Positions 11,250 to 19,838 of a stretch of 64,000 nucleotides of DNA are shown piece by piece. Under the pieces are notes generated by a model, which saw nothing but the letters and a program-made list of their open reading frames with translations, was not told where the DNA came from and ran no database searches. The DNA comes from Pseudolabrys sp. GTDB lineage: Bacteria; Pseudomonadota; Alphaproteobacteria; Rhizobiales; Xanthobacteraceae. Location: NCBI GenBank assembly GCA_017849615.1, contig JAFIGS010000011.1, positions 372,001 through 436,000 on the forward strand, read 5' to 3'. The stretch's first letter is position 1, and each line of letters opens with the position of its first letter. The translations under genes and the position numbers were made by a program.

Positions 11250-11284
11250 TTGACAACTCTCTGCCGGGCAGTATTGTCCTACAA
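11250..11284 (+). promoter_or_regulatory. Candidate promoter with overlapping GntR operator
   Basis: TTGACA (11250-11255), 16 nt spacer, TATTGT (11272-11277). The inverted repeat TTGT-CCT-ACAA (11274-11284) overlaps the -10 hexamer. This is a layout expected for repression by the adjacent GntR protein of the operon starting at 11347. Confidence 0.5.
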
Positions 11285-11346
11285 AATAGTCCGGCAGGGA
11301 GTGTGATCATGAAAGCAGCGGTAGTAGCGCCGTCGAGGGGCGGCGT

Positions 11347-12126
11347 ATGTTGATTGGCAAGGCCGGGCCCGCCACGACGTCGATCTGCACGTCTGACGCC
11401 TCCAGCATCGAAGTGCGCGGCAAGGATCTGTGCGGCGACCTGATGGGCCGTCTCACCTTCACCGAATACTTCTTCCTGCTGGTCACCGGCCGCGAGCCGA
11501 CGCAGAAGCAGCGCTTCTTCCTCGATCTTCTGCTGATCGCCATTGCGGAGCACGGCCTAACGCCGACCGCGCAGGCCTCGCGCATGACCTATGCCGCCGA
11601 TCCGGCCTGCCTGCAGGCGGCGGTCGCAGCCGGCATTCTCGGCTGCGGCTCTATCGTGCTTGGGACTTCAGAACTCTGCGGCCGCGTGCTGATGGCGGCG
11701 CAGGAGCGCGTCAAGTCGGGTGCAACTCCGGCCGATGCCGTGCTCGCCATCGCGAGCGAAACGCGCGCCAGCGGCGGCAAGCTGCCGGGCTTCGGCCATC
11801 CGGTTCATCATCCGGTCGACCCCCGCTCCGAGCGCATTCTAGAACTCGCCGACCGCGAAGGTGCCGCCGGTCCGCACGTTGCGCTGGCGCGGCTGTTCCC
11901 GGCCGCCGCGGCCGAAGTTTGGAAGCGGCCATTGCCGATGAATGTGTCGATGGCGATCGCGGCGGTGCTGCTCGATCTCGATTTTCCACCGGCCATCATC
12001 AAAGGCATCCCGCTGCTTGCACGCACCGCCGGGCTGCTTGGACATCTCGCCGAGGAGCAGGAAACCCCGATCGGCTTCCTCATGGCCCATCACGGCGAAG
12101 AAGCCATCAAGTACGTGAAGAAATAG
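11347..12126 (+). CDS. Short citrate-synthase-family protein, citryl-CoA-lyase-like
   Basis: 259 aa, far shorter than citrate synthase (about 430 aa) and close to stand-alone citryl-CoA lyases. GFGHPVHHPVDPR (148-160) carries the conserved His151. The segment matching the first catalytic His (GCGSIVLGTSEL, about 99-110) has none, as in the lyase module of ATP-citrate lyase. The NVD motif carrying the catalytic Asp reads NVS (Ser201). It probably cleaves or forms a 3-hydroxyacyl-CoA C-C bond. GAGGGG precedes the ATG. The CoA ligase gene starts 7 nt after the stop, suggesting ligase then lyase. Confidence 0.75.
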   Translation: MLIGKAGPATTSICTSDASSIEVRGKDLCGDLMGRLTFTEYFFLLVTGREPTQKQRFFLDLLLIAIAEHGLTPTAQASRMTYAADPACLQAAVAAGILGCGSIVLGTSELCGRVLMAAQERVKSGATPADAVLAIASETRASGGKLPGFGHPVHHPVDPRSERILELADREGAAGPHVALARLFPAAAAEVWKRPLPMNVSMAIAAVLLDLDFPPAIIKGIPLLARTAGLLGHLAEEQETPIGFLMAHHGEEAIKYVKK

Positions 12127-12133
12127 CAGTCGC

Positions 12134-13462
12134 ATGATTCTCGAACCGACCGTCGAAACGCTTCCCTGGCCCGAGCAGGTCCGCAAGGACGACGCGCTGT
12201 ACCGCGAGCAGATCAAATATCTGTTCGCCAATTCGCCTTTCTATCAGCAGAAGTTGCGCAAGGCCGGCTTCGAGACGCCGGCCGATGTCGGCGGCCTCGA
12301 AGACATCGGCAAATTGCCGACGACGGAAAAGGACGAACTGCGCGCCACGCGCAGCGACGACCAGCCCATCGGCACGCACCTTGCCGTGCCGATGGACAAG
12401 GTGGCCCGCATCTACTCGACCAGCGGCACGACCGGCGTGCCGAGCTACATCCCGCTGACCGCCGGCGACGTGGACAACTGGGTGACGACGTCGTCGCGCA
12501 GCTACACCGCGGCCGGCATCGGCCCCGGCACGCGCATCATCACGACCTATGGCGCCGGACCTTTCGTGGCCGGCGCGGCGCTCGATGCCTTCGCAAGGCT
12601 CGGCACGTGTCACATCCCGGTCGGCGCCGGTAACACCGAGCGCCTGATGATGGCGGTGCGTCTGCTCAAGGCCGAAGCCATCGCGCTGACGCCGTCCTAC
12701 GCGCTGCACCTTGCCGAGTGGGCGCGCGACCGCAAGTTCGACCTCAGGGGCAGCAGCGTGAAGAATCTGCTGGTCGCAGGCGAGCCGGGCGGCGGCGAGC
12801 CGGCGATGCGTGCGCAACTCGAAGATGCCTGGGGCGCGCAGGTGACCGAAGCCATGGGTATCGGCGATATTTCGCCGTCGCTGTGGGGCGAGTGCCCGGA
12901 AAAGCAGGGCATGCATCTCGGCGGCCGCGGTTACGTCCATATCGAGCTGATCGATCCCGACACCGGCGCTGCTGTGCCGATCACCGACGGCGCTCGCGGC
13001 GAACTCGTGCTCACGCATCTGCGCCAGCAGGCGGCACCCTTGCTGCGCTTCCGCACCCGCGATCATGTCGTGCTCTGGACCGAGCCTTGCGCCTGCGGCC
13101 GCACCTCGCCGCGCGTACGCTGCATCGGCCGCACCGACGACATGCTGATCGTGCGCGGCGTCAACGTATTTCCGTCGGCCGTGCGCGAGGTGGTGCACCG
13201 CTTCCAGCCGGACGTCAGCGGCGTGATCTCGATCCGCCCCGGCGTCAAGGGCGTCAAGCAGAACCCGCCGCTGAAGGTACTCGTCGAAATGGCGGAGAAG
13301 GCGGGCGGTGCCGACGGCCTCGCCAGGCAGATCGAAAGCGATATCCGCGCCAAGCTCGTGTTCACGGCGACCGTCGAACTCGTGCCGTTCGGCTCGCTGC
13401 CGCGAAGCGACTACAAGTCCAGGATCGTGGACTTTTCCGAAGCCGCGCCAGGCGGTGCATGA
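12134..13462 (+). CDS. PaaK-like (phenylacetate-CoA ligase family) AMP-forming CoA ligase
   Basis: 442 aa of the usual PaaK length. The P-loop STSGTTGVPS is at 95-104. There is a central GxGE-like region (VAGEPGGGEPAMR) and a C-terminal hinge FRTRDHVVLW plus GRTDDMLIVRGVNVFPSAV. It activates a carboxylic acid to its CoA thioester with ATP. Since its partner upstream is citryl-CoA-lyase-like and a TRAP carboxylate importer follows, the substrate is more likely an imported (di/tri)carboxylate than phenylacetate; this is inference. A ring-cleavage phenylacetate operon is absent here. Confidence 0.82.
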   Translation: MILEPTVETLPWPEQVRKDDALYREQIKYLFANSPFYQQKLRKAGFETPADVGGLEDIGKLPTTEKDELRATRSDDQPIGTHLAVPMDKVARIYSTSGTTGVPSYIPLTAGDVDNWVTTSSRSYTAAGIGPGTRIITTYGAGPFVAGAALDAFARLGTCHIPVGAGNTERLMMAVRLLKAEAIALTPSYALHLAEWARDRKFDLRGSSVKNLLVAGEPGGGEPAMRAQLEDAWGAQVTEAMGIGDISPSLWGECPEKQGMHLGGRGYVHIELIDPDTGAAVPITDGARGELVLTHLRQQAAPLLRFRTRDHVVLWTEPCACGRTSPRVRCIGRTDDMLIVRGVNVFPSAVREVVHRFQPDVSGVISIRPGVKGVKQNPPLKVLVEMAEKAGGADGLARQIESDIRAKLVFTATVELVPFGSLPRSDYKSRIVDFSEAAPGGA

Positions 13463-13494
13463 CCATGACAATGAAAAAAGCCAGGGAGGTAAGC

Positions 13495-14496
13495 ATGCGA
13501 ATGAAATCGATACTACTCGGGGCGGCGGTCGCCCTCGTGGCCGGCAATGCCGTTGCCGCCGAATACGAGCTGAAGATGTCTCTGATGTTCCCGCCGACTC
13601 ACTTCATCCAGACCCGGGCGATGGAGCCCTGGGCCAAGATGATCGAGGAGAAGACCAATGGGCGGGTGAAGTTCACCATCTTCTCGGCCGGCTCGGCGCT
13701 CGGCGATGCGACCAAGCAATTCGACCAGGTGCGCACCGGTGTCGTTGACGTCGCGGTCAGCATCCCGGCGATCCCGCGCGGCCGCCATCCGCGGACCACG
13801 CTCATGGAGCTGCCCTTCACCATCAAGACCTCCGCCGGCGGTACCAAGGCTCTGATGGATCTCTATGACAAGTATCTCAAGGCCGATTATCCCGGCACGG
13901 TCATGCTAAACATGACCATCACCGAGCCGAGCGCCGTTCACACGCGCAATCCGATCACCGATCTCGATCAGCTCAAGGGGGTGCGCACTCGCGCGCCGAC
14001 GTCGAGCGTGACCGCCATGCTCAACGCCATCGGCGCGACGCCGGTCGGAATGCCGCCGACCCAGATTTACGAAAGCGCCGAGCGTGGCGTCATCGACGGC
14101 AACGTCATGCCGTGGGGTCCGGTTGGCGCCTTCAAGGTCTATGAGATCTTCAAGAACCACCTCAACGCCCGCATCGACGCGGTGGCCATGTACACGCTGA
14201 TGAACGAGAACCGCTACAACTCGCTGCCGCCGGACATCCGCAAGGTGATCGATGACAGCCGGCCCTACCTCGTCGATATCTGGACCAAGTTGTGGAAGGA
14301 AACCGACGCCGCCGCCATTGAGATGGCGCGCAAGGCCGGCAACAAGATTGTCGATTTGCCGGACGCGCGCCGCGACGAATGGCGCACGAAGATGAAGCCG
14401 GTCGTCGATCAGTATATCGACGAGCAGGCCAAGACCGTCCCCAACTCGCGCGAGATCTACGACGCGATGGTCACGACGCTGAAAAAGTACGAGTAA
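13495..14496 (+). CDS. TRAP transporter substrate-binding protein (DctP family), locus 1
   Basis: 333 aa periplasmic binding protein. The signal peptide (MRMKSILLGAAVALVAGNAVA) is followed by YELKMSLMFPPTHFIQ. The DctP signature region reads RTRAPTSSVTAMLNAIGATPVGMP, with an Arg expected to bind the substrate carboxylate, then YESAERGVIDG. I choose ATG 13495 because AGGGAGG lies 5 nt upstream; in-frame ATGs at 13459, 13465 and 13471 lie before that site. It follows the CoA ligase by 32 nt and belongs to the same operon. Confidence 0.9.
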   Translation: MRMKSILLGAAVALVAGNAVAAEYELKMSLMFPPTHFIQTRAMEPWAKMIEEKTNGRVKFTIFSAGSALGDATKQFDQVRTGVVDVAVSIPAIPRGRHPRTTLMELPFTIKTSAGGTKALMDLYDKYLKADYPGTVMLNMTITEPSAVHTRNPITDLDQLKGVRTRAPTSSVTAMLNAIGATPVGMPPTQIYESAERGVIDGNVMPWGPVGAFKVYEIFKNHLNARIDAVAMYTLMNENRYNSLPPDIRKVIDDSRPYLVDIWTKLWKETDAAAIEMARKAGNKIVDLPDARRDEWRTKMKPVVDQYIDEQAKTVPNSREIYDAMVTTLKKYE

Positions 14497-14509
14497 AATT
14501 ACGAGACCA

Positions 14510-14545
14510 GGCGTCGGGCGGGCCTTGGCCTTCCCGGCGCCTTTT
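14510..14545 (+). terminator. Hairpin with T4 tail between dctP and dctQ, locus 1
   Basis: A nine-pair stem GGCGTCGGG (14510-14518) and CCCGGCGCC (14533-14541) with one G-U pair, followed by TTTT. It probably acts as a partial terminator or 3'-end stabiliser that keeps the binding protein in excess over the membrane subunits. Confidence 0.55.
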
Positions 14546-14566
14546 CCTCAACAGCCCGGGGCTGAG

Positions 14567-15058
14567 ATGACTTTCGAATCAGCGAGCGAGCGGGTTCTCC
14601 GCTTCGTCTCTTTCGCCGCGACGTTCATGTTCGTCGTTGGCGTGCTCCTTACCATGGCGGACATCTTCCTGCGCAGCGTTTCGACGCTGACGGTCCACGG
14701 CATGGTCGACATGATGCAGCTCTGCGTTCTGACCGGCGCCATGCTGGCCATCCCGCACGCCTTCCTGTCCGATCAGCACGTCGCCATCGATCTGTTCGTC
14801 GAACGCGCGCCGACCCGGGTGCAGCTCGCCCTGCGCATCATCGCTGCTCTGCTGGCCATCGTCTTTTTGTCCGGCGTGTTGTGGTTCTCGTATCAGCAGG
14901 CGCTGAACGAAGCGCATGACAGCAGTCAGACCATCGGCATTCCGATGACCTGGTACTGGGCGCCGTTCCTCGTCGGAATCGCGTTGTCCGTGTTCACGAA
15001 CTTCGTGCTGATGGTGCAGTTGTGGCGCCACGGCCTGCCGGCAAAGGCTGTCGAATAA
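14567..15058 (+). CDS. TRAP transporter small membrane subunit (DctQ family), locus 1
   Basis: 163 aa with four predicted membrane helices (about 10-30, 45-65, 85-108, 128-150). The DctQ signature TMADIFLRSV and QHVAIDLFVERAP are visible. It bridges the binding protein and the large permease. The start MTFESAS at 14567 is preferred; the longer reading from 14525 starts inside the upstream hairpin. Its TAA overlaps the ATG of the next gene by one base. Confidence 0.88.
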   Translation: MTFESASERVLRFVSFAATFMFVVGVLLTMADIFLRSVSTLTVHGMVDMMQLCVLTGAMLAIPHAFLSDQHVAIDLFVERAPTRVQLALRIIAALLAIVFLSGVLWFSYQQALNEAHDSSQTIGIPMTWYWAPFLVGIALSVFTNFVLMVQLWRHGLPAKAVE

Positions 15059-16359
15059 TGTCTCCTCCCATCATCGGCGCCCTTGGCGTCTTCGCGCTTC
15101 TCGTCCTGATCGGGCTGCGCGTCCCCGTCGCGATCGCAATGGGCATCGTCGGCATTGTCGGCGGCGTTGCCATCAACGGTTGGACCAGCCTCGGCTTCGT
15201 GCTGGGCTCGCAGCCTTTCGTTACGGTGGTGCCGTATTCGCTGTCGGTCATTCCGCTGTTCGTCATGATGGGTGCCTTCGCCGCCCGTGCCGGATTGTCG
15301 GCGTCGCTTTATCAGGCGCTGCATGCGCTGATCGGTCATTGGCGCGGCGGACTCGCCTCGGCGACGGTCGGCGCCTGCGCGCTGTTCGGCGCGGTGTGCG
15401 GTTCGAGCTTGGCCACGGCCGCCACCATGGCCCGCGTCGCGATCCCGGAAATGCGCTCGCTTGGCTATGACGACCGCCTCTCGGCCGGCGTTGTTGCCGC
15501 CGGAGGCACGCTCGGCATCCTGATCCCGCCCAGCATCATCATGGTCATCTACGCGATCATGACCGAGCAATCGATCGGTCGCATGTTCCTGGCCGGGATG
15601 ATCCCGGGCATCCTTGCCGCTGTTCTTTACGTCGTTGCGGTCACGATCGTGGTGACGCTGCGGCCGGCGATGGCACCGCGGGCGCCGCGCGCGAACGCCG
15701 CTGCCAAACGCGCCGCCTTCGGCCAGCTCGCGCCGGTGGCACTGCTGTTCGGTGCGGTCATGGGCAGCATCTATCTCAACATCGCTTCGCCGACCGAGGC
15801 GGCTGCCGTCGGCGCCTTCGGCGCCATGGTGCTCGCCGCCGCGCGGCGCAAGCTGACCTGGGAGGTGGTGCGCGAGTCGCTGGTGGAGACGGCGCAGACC
15901 ACCGCCGTGATCTTCCTTATCCTGGTCGGCACCTCGGTTCTGCAGTTCTTCATCGAGACCTCGACGCTGCCGACCCTGCTGCTGGAACTGATCAACCGCT
16001 TCAATCTGCCGCCCTTCGGCGTCATCCTGATCATTCTGGTGATCTACGTCATCCTCGGCTGCTTCCTCGACAGCCTGTCGATGATGCTGATCACGCTGCC
16101 GATCTTCTTCCCGCTGATCATCAAGCTCGGCTACGATCCGATCTGGTTCGGCGTGCTGGTGACGTCAGTGGTCGAAATCGGTCTGATCACACCGCCGGTC
16201 GGCATGAACCTGTTCATCATCGCTTCGGTGACCGAGAAGATGAAGTTCGAGGTCGCGGCGCAGGGCGTGCTGCCGTTCCTCGCTGCCGACTGCGTCCGGT
16301 TGCTGCTGCTCGCCAGCATTCCCAGCCTGTCGCTGTTCCTGCCGTCGCTGCTGATGTAA
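15058..16359 (+). CDS. TRAP transporter large permease (DctM family), locus 1
   Basis: 433 aa, about 12 membrane helices, standard DctM length. It is a sodium- or proton-driven secondary transporter. Typical segments are FVMMGAFAARAGLSASLYQ, GTLGILIPPSIIMVIYAIM and VVEIGLITPPVGMNLFIIASV. The ATG at 15058 overlaps the dctQ stop (TAATG), which implies translational coupling. Last gene of the operon that begins with the citryl-CoA-lyase-like gene. Confidence 0.93.
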   Translation: MSPPIIGALGVFALLVLIGLRVPVAIAMGIVGIVGGVAINGWTSLGFVLGSQPFVTVVPYSLSVIPLFVMMGAFAARAGLSASLYQALHALIGHWRGGLASATVGACALFGAVCGSSLATAATMARVAIPEMRSLGYDDRLSAGVVAAGGTLGILIPPSIIMVIYAIMTEQSIGRMFLAGMIPGILAAVLYVVAVTIVVTLRPAMAPRAPRANAAAKRAAFGQLAPVALLFGAVMGSIYLNIASPTEAAAVGAFGAMVLAAARRKLTWEVVRESLVETAQTTAVIFLILVGTSVLQFFIETSTLPTLLLELINRFNLPPFGVILIILVIYVILGCFLDSLSMMLITLPIFFPLIIKLGYDPIWFGVLVTSVVEIGLITPPVGMNLFIIASVTEKMKFEVAAQGVLPFLAADCVRLLLLASIPSLSLFLPSLLM

Positions 16360-16372
16360 GGGCCCGCTTCGC

Positions 16373-17242
16373 CTACGGCTTCGGATACAACGTCACCACC
16401 GCCGTCGCGTCCAGCTCGCTTTTGCCGGACGCGACCAGCAGGCGGTACAAGGTCAACGCCTGCGAGGCCATCGGCATGGCCAGATGCTGCTCGCGGGCGG
16501 CACCCTGCAGCATTTCCAGATCTTTCAGCACCTGCCGGGCAAAGCCGCGCGGCGCGAAATCCTCGGCGATCATTTGCGGCATGGCCGCGGCCAGCAGGTT
16601 CGAGCCGGCGTGGCCTGTCGCCAGCGCCTTCGGGATCTTCGCGGCATCGACGCCGTAGGCTTCGGCAAGGCGCAGCGCCTCGGCAATCACGCAGTAGTTC
16701 GTCAGCACCAGCGTTTGATTGACGAGCTTGGTCGCCTGTCCGGTGCCGACCGCGCCCATATGGGTCATGGTGCCGAGATCGCGCATCAGCGGCGCGATGG
16801 TAGCGATCGCCGCGTCGTCGCCGCCGGCCATGATCGCCAGCGTCCCGGCCTTCGCCGCGCCCGGACCGCCGGACACCGGCGCGTCGACGAACGCCGCGCC
16901 CCTGGCGGCGAGCGCCTTGGCGATACGGTGGGTGGCTTCGAGCTCGGTCGTCGAATGATCGACGACAATCTTGCCCTTGAGATCAGGGGCCTGTGCGATG
17001 CCATCGGCGCCGAGCGTTGCGGCTTCGACCGCCGCCGTATTGATCACGCAGGTCAGGATGATGTCGCTTTGCCGCGCGACGTCGGCGGCGTTCTGCGCCA
17101 CCGTCACGCCCCAGCCGGCAGCCGCCTTGGTGCGCGCGGCGTCGATGTCGAAACCGGCGACGCGGTAGCCCTTCTCGATGAGCCGCCGGGTGAAGCCTTC
17201 GCCCATCAGGCCGAGGCCGATGAAACCGATATTGCCGCTCAC
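16373..17242 (-). CDS. Beta-hydroxyacid dehydrogenase (3-hydroxyisobutyrate dehydrogenase family)
   Basis: 289 aa NAD(P)-dependent enzyme. A Rossmann GLGLMG lies at 9-14 and the substrate-binding DAPVSGGPGAAKAGTLA follows. The catalytic Lys is in GTGQATKLVNQ and the C-terminal helix in KDLEMLQGAARE. The start is GTG at 17242: it overlaps the upstream GntR stop as GTGA and has GGGAGG 6 nt before it. The ATG at 17266 lies inside the regulator gene. With a PdxA-like gene across the promoter, it could act like the L-threonate dehydrogenase LtnD in tetronate breakdown, but that is inference. Confidence 0.88.
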   Translation of the reverse strand: MSGNIGFIGLGLMGEGFTRRLIEKGYRVAGFDIDAARTKAAAGWGVTVAQNAADVARQSDIILTCVINTAAVEAATLGADGIAQAPDLKGKIVVDHSTTELEATHRIAKALAARGAAFVDAPVSGGPGAAKAGTLAIMAGGDDAAIATIAPLMRDLGTMTHMGAVGTGQATKLVNQTLVLTNYCVIAEALRLAEAYGVDAAKIPKALATGHAGSNLLAAAMPQMIAEDFAPRGFARQVLKDLEMLQGAAREQHLAMPMASQALTLYRLLVASGKSELDATAVVTLYPKP

Positions 17243-17976
17243 GGCGCGTCCTCCCTGTTGGTCCACTCGAAGGTGGCGGGGTCGATGCCCAGCGAATTCG
17301 CAAGGCGAGTCCAGGATGCTTCCAGATGCTGCCGCAGCACGTCATGGGCCAGGCGGGCGTTGCGCGTTTCGAGCGCCACGATCAGTTCCTCGTGGTCGGC
17401 GACGGCGGCGGCCCAGTTGTCCGGCAGGTCGTTGCCGCGGAAGCGGCTGCGCTTCATGCGCGCATGCAGGCGGCCATGCGTCGCCCGCAGCACGTCGTTA
17501 CGGGCCAGCCGCACGATCTCGACATGGATGGCCTGGTTGAGGCGGAAGTATTCCGGCTTCTCGCGGTTCCGGTAGTGCGCCATCATGCGGTCGTGCATGT
17601 CGCGCAGCGCGCGAAGCTCGGCGTCGGTGGCATGGAGGCAGGCGAGTTCGCCGGCGAAGGCTTCGAGCCGCGCGATCACGGCGAGCATGTCGTGTGCTTC
17701 GCGCGGGCTGAGCCGCGTGACGACCGCGCCCCGGTTGGGCTGGATTTCGACCAGCCCTTCGGACGCCAGCACCTTGAAGGCCTCGCGCAGCGGCGTGCGC
17801 GAAATGCCGAGCTGATCGCACAGCTCGCGCTCGATGATGCGGCTGCCTTCGGGGAGCTGGCCCTCGGCGATCAGATCGCGCAGCCGCGAGACCACCGTTT
17901 CATGCAGCGACCGCCATTCGATCCGCCCGCCGAGGTCGGCGGTCGGGGGTTGCTCTGCGCGGCCGGTGTTCGCCAT
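17239..17976 (-). CDS. GntR-family transcriptional regulator (FCD subfamily), locus 2
   Basis: 245 aa. The DNA-binding domain at about 22-95 includes LGISRTPLREAFKVLASEGLV and PNRGAVVTRLS. The FCD domain (about 100-225) includes RLNQAIHVEIV and DHEELIVALETRNA. It is encoded inside the operon, 12 nt after dctM and overlapping the dehydrogenase gene, so it is probably autoregulated. Candidate operator palindromes lie at 20900-20928 in the shared control region. Confidence 0.88.
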   Translation of the reverse strand: MANTGRAEQPPTADLGGRIEWRSLHETVVSRLRDLIAEGQLPEGSRIIERELCDQLGISRTPLREAFKVLASEGLVEIQPNRGAVVTRLSPREAHDMLAVIARLEAFAGELACLHATDAELRALRDMHDRMMAHYRNREKPEYFRLNQAIHVEIVRLARNDVLRATHGRLHARMKRSRFRGNDLPDNWAAAVADHEELIVALETRNARLAHDVLRQHLEASWTRLANSLGIDPATFEWTNREDAP

Positions 17977-17988
17977 GGGGCCGGATCA

Positions 17989-19269
17989 CTATCGCAAAAG
18001 GTTCGGAATGAAAAGAACCAGCGCCGGTACCGCGGTCAGGATGGCGAGCGTTATCAGCAGAGGCGGGTAGAAAGGCAGCATTGCCTTGAGCAATTTGACC
18101 ATCGGCACGCCGGTCATGTTCGACAACAGGAACAGCGACAGCCCGAAAGGCGGCGTGATCGTGCCGATCATCAGGTTGAACACGACGACGATGCCGAGGT
18201 GGATCGGATCGACGCCCGCGGCCACCACCGGCGGGGCGACGATCGGCACCAGCAGCAGCGTCGCCGTGGTCGAGTCGATGACCATGCCGGCGATGAAGAA
18301 AATCACGTTGACGACCAGCAGCAGTACGAGCGGGTTGTCCGAAATGTCCTTGAACCAGCCCGAGAACTCCTGCGGCACCTGCTCGACGGCGAGGATCCAG
18401 CCGAACATCGCCGCGGCTGCGACAATGATCAGGATCGCGGAGGTGCCGCGCACCGTGGCCATCGCCGCATCGCGGATGAAGCCCCAGTTCATGTCGCGAT
18501 AGTAGAAGGCGCCGATCAGCAGCACATAGACCACGCACACGGCCGAAGCTTCCGTCGGCGTGAAGCTGCCGGACAGCATGCCGCCGACCAGCACCACCGG
18601 CGCGAACAGCGCCGGCGCGGCCGGCCAGAAGGCCACCCACAGGTCGCGCAGCGAGGGCCAGCGCTCGGCGCGCGGCAGGTCGGTTTTCACCGCGATGATC
18701 GCGGTGGCCGCCATCAGCATGGCGACGCAGATCAAGGCCGGGATGATGCCGGCGACGAGCAGTTGCAGCGCCGAGATCGACGTGACCGATGCGTAGATGA
18801 TCAGCGGGATGGACGGCGGAAAGATCGGCCCGACGATGGCCGAGGCGCCGGTGATGGCGGCGGAAAACGGCAGCGTGAAGCCGCGGTCCTTCATCGCCTT
18901 GATCTCGATGCGGCCGAGGCCGCCGACATCCGCCAGCGCCGCGCCGGACACGCCGGAGAAGATCAGGCTGGCGACGATGTTGACCTGCGCCAGCCCGCCA
19001 TGGAGGCGTCCGACCAGCACATCGGCGAAGTGAAACAGCTTCTGCGTGATGCCGGCGGAGTTCATCAGGTTGCCGACGAAGATGAACACCGGCACCGCGA
19101 CCAGCGGGAACGAGTCCATCGAATAGAGAATACGCTGGCCGATAGTGGCCAGCGGGATGCCCTCCCACGCGATATAGGCGATCGACGGCACGAGGATAGC
19201 GAACACGACCGGAAAGCCGAGAACGAACAGCACAAAGAAAGCCAGAATGACCAGAAGCCCGAGATCCAT
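17989..19269 (-). CDS. TRAP transporter large permease (DctM family), locus 2
   Basis: 426 aa, about 12 membrane helices. DctM hallmarks include PVFIFVGNLMNSAGITQKL, ASAIVGPIFPPSIPLIIYA and FNLMIGTITPPFGLSLFLL. Inner-membrane permease of a tripartite carboxylate importer with the two genes upstream (dctP, dctQ). It is a separate lineage from the locus 1 permease judging by its N-terminus. Confidence 0.92.
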   Translation of the reverse strand: MDLGLLVILAFFVLFVLGFPVVFAILVPSIAYIAWEGIPLATIGQRILYSMDSFPLVAVPVFIFVGNLMNSAGITQKLFHFADVLVGRLHGGLAQVNIVASLIFSGVSGAALADVGGLGRIEIKAMKDRGFTLPFSAAITGASAIVGPIFPPSIPLIIYASVTSISALQLLVAGIIPALICVAMLMAATAIIAVKTDLPRAERWPSLRDLWVAFWPAAPALFAPVVLVGGMLSGSFTPTEASAVCVVYVLLIGAFYYRDMNWGFIRDAAMATVRGTSAILIIVAAAAMFGWILAVEQVPQEFSGWFKDISDNPLVLLLVVNVIFFIAGMVIDSTTATLLLVPIVAPPVVAAGVDPIHLGIVVVFNLMIGTITPPFGLSLFLLSNMTGVPMVKLLKAMLPFYPPLLITLAILTAVPALVLFIPNLLR

Positions 19270-19287
19270 CGTGTTGTCTTTCTGTCG

Positions 19288-19776
19288 TCAGATAACGGGG
19301 GTCGGACCGTCGATGGTCGGAGGCTTGCGCCGCAGGGCGAACCAGACATAGCCGGCGGCGCCCAATGCGAAGCCGACCAGCATCGGCGCGGCGAACAGCC
19401 AGAACGGAATGTCGAGGATCGGCGTGCGGGTGCCGAAATTGCGCCAGATCGACAGCCCGCCGGCCACCGCGACGACGGCCAGCGCCAGGCCGCTGATCAA
19501 GAGGATCAGGCGTTCGAGCAGCAGGCGCACGGGCCTCGGCAGCAGGTCGATGAATTCGGCGAGCCGGATGTGTTCGTTGGCGGATATCAGCAACGGGGCC
19601 GCGATGAACACCAGAATGATCAGGCCCCAGCGCGTCGATTCTTCCAGTCCCGTGATCGGGTCGTTGAAGACGCCGCGCATCACGACCTGCAACGCGGGCA
19701 GGACGACGAGCGAGAACAAGGCCAGCATCGCCACGACGCCGAGCCAGCGTTCAAGGAGGGTCCAGAGTTTCTGCAT
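19288..19776 (-). CDS. TRAP transporter small membrane subunit (DctQ family), locus 2
   Basis: 162 aa with four membrane helices and the signature VVMRGVFNDPITGLEESTRW and ISANEHIRLAEFIDLLPRP. The start is ATG at 19776 (MQKLWTLLERWLG). The longer reading to 20019 would translate across the hairpin and into dctP in another frame, so it is rejected. The large permease starts 18 nt downstream. Confidence 0.85.
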   Translation of the reverse strand: MQKLWTLLERWLGVVAMLALFSLVVLPALQVVMRGVFNDPITGLEESTRWGLIILVFIAAPLLISANEHIRLAEFIDLLPRPVRLLLERLILLISGLALAVVAVAGGLSIWRNFGTRTPILDIPFWLFAAPMLVGFALGAAGYVWFALRRKPPTIDGPTPVI

Positions 19777-19801
19777 GACTTGCCCGGTGTTGGCGGAAGA
19801 G

Positions 19802-19829
19802 GGCGGGCCGGCTCGCTTGCCGGCCCGCC
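19802..19829. promoter_or_regulatory. Strong hairpin between dctP and dctQ, locus 2
   Basis: A perfect 10-bp stem, GGCGGGCCGG (19802-19811) and CCGGCCCGCC (19820-19829), with an 8-nt loop. No T run follows on the minus strand, so an mRNA-stabilising or processing element is more likely than a terminator. Confidence 0.55.
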
Positions 19830-19838
19830 GGAAGCGCG

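Noticed and set aside
12107-13471. Minus-strand ORF of 454 codons opposite the CoA ligase
   Set aside because: Antisense shadow of a PaaK-like gene with complete motifs and a proper start on the plus strand.
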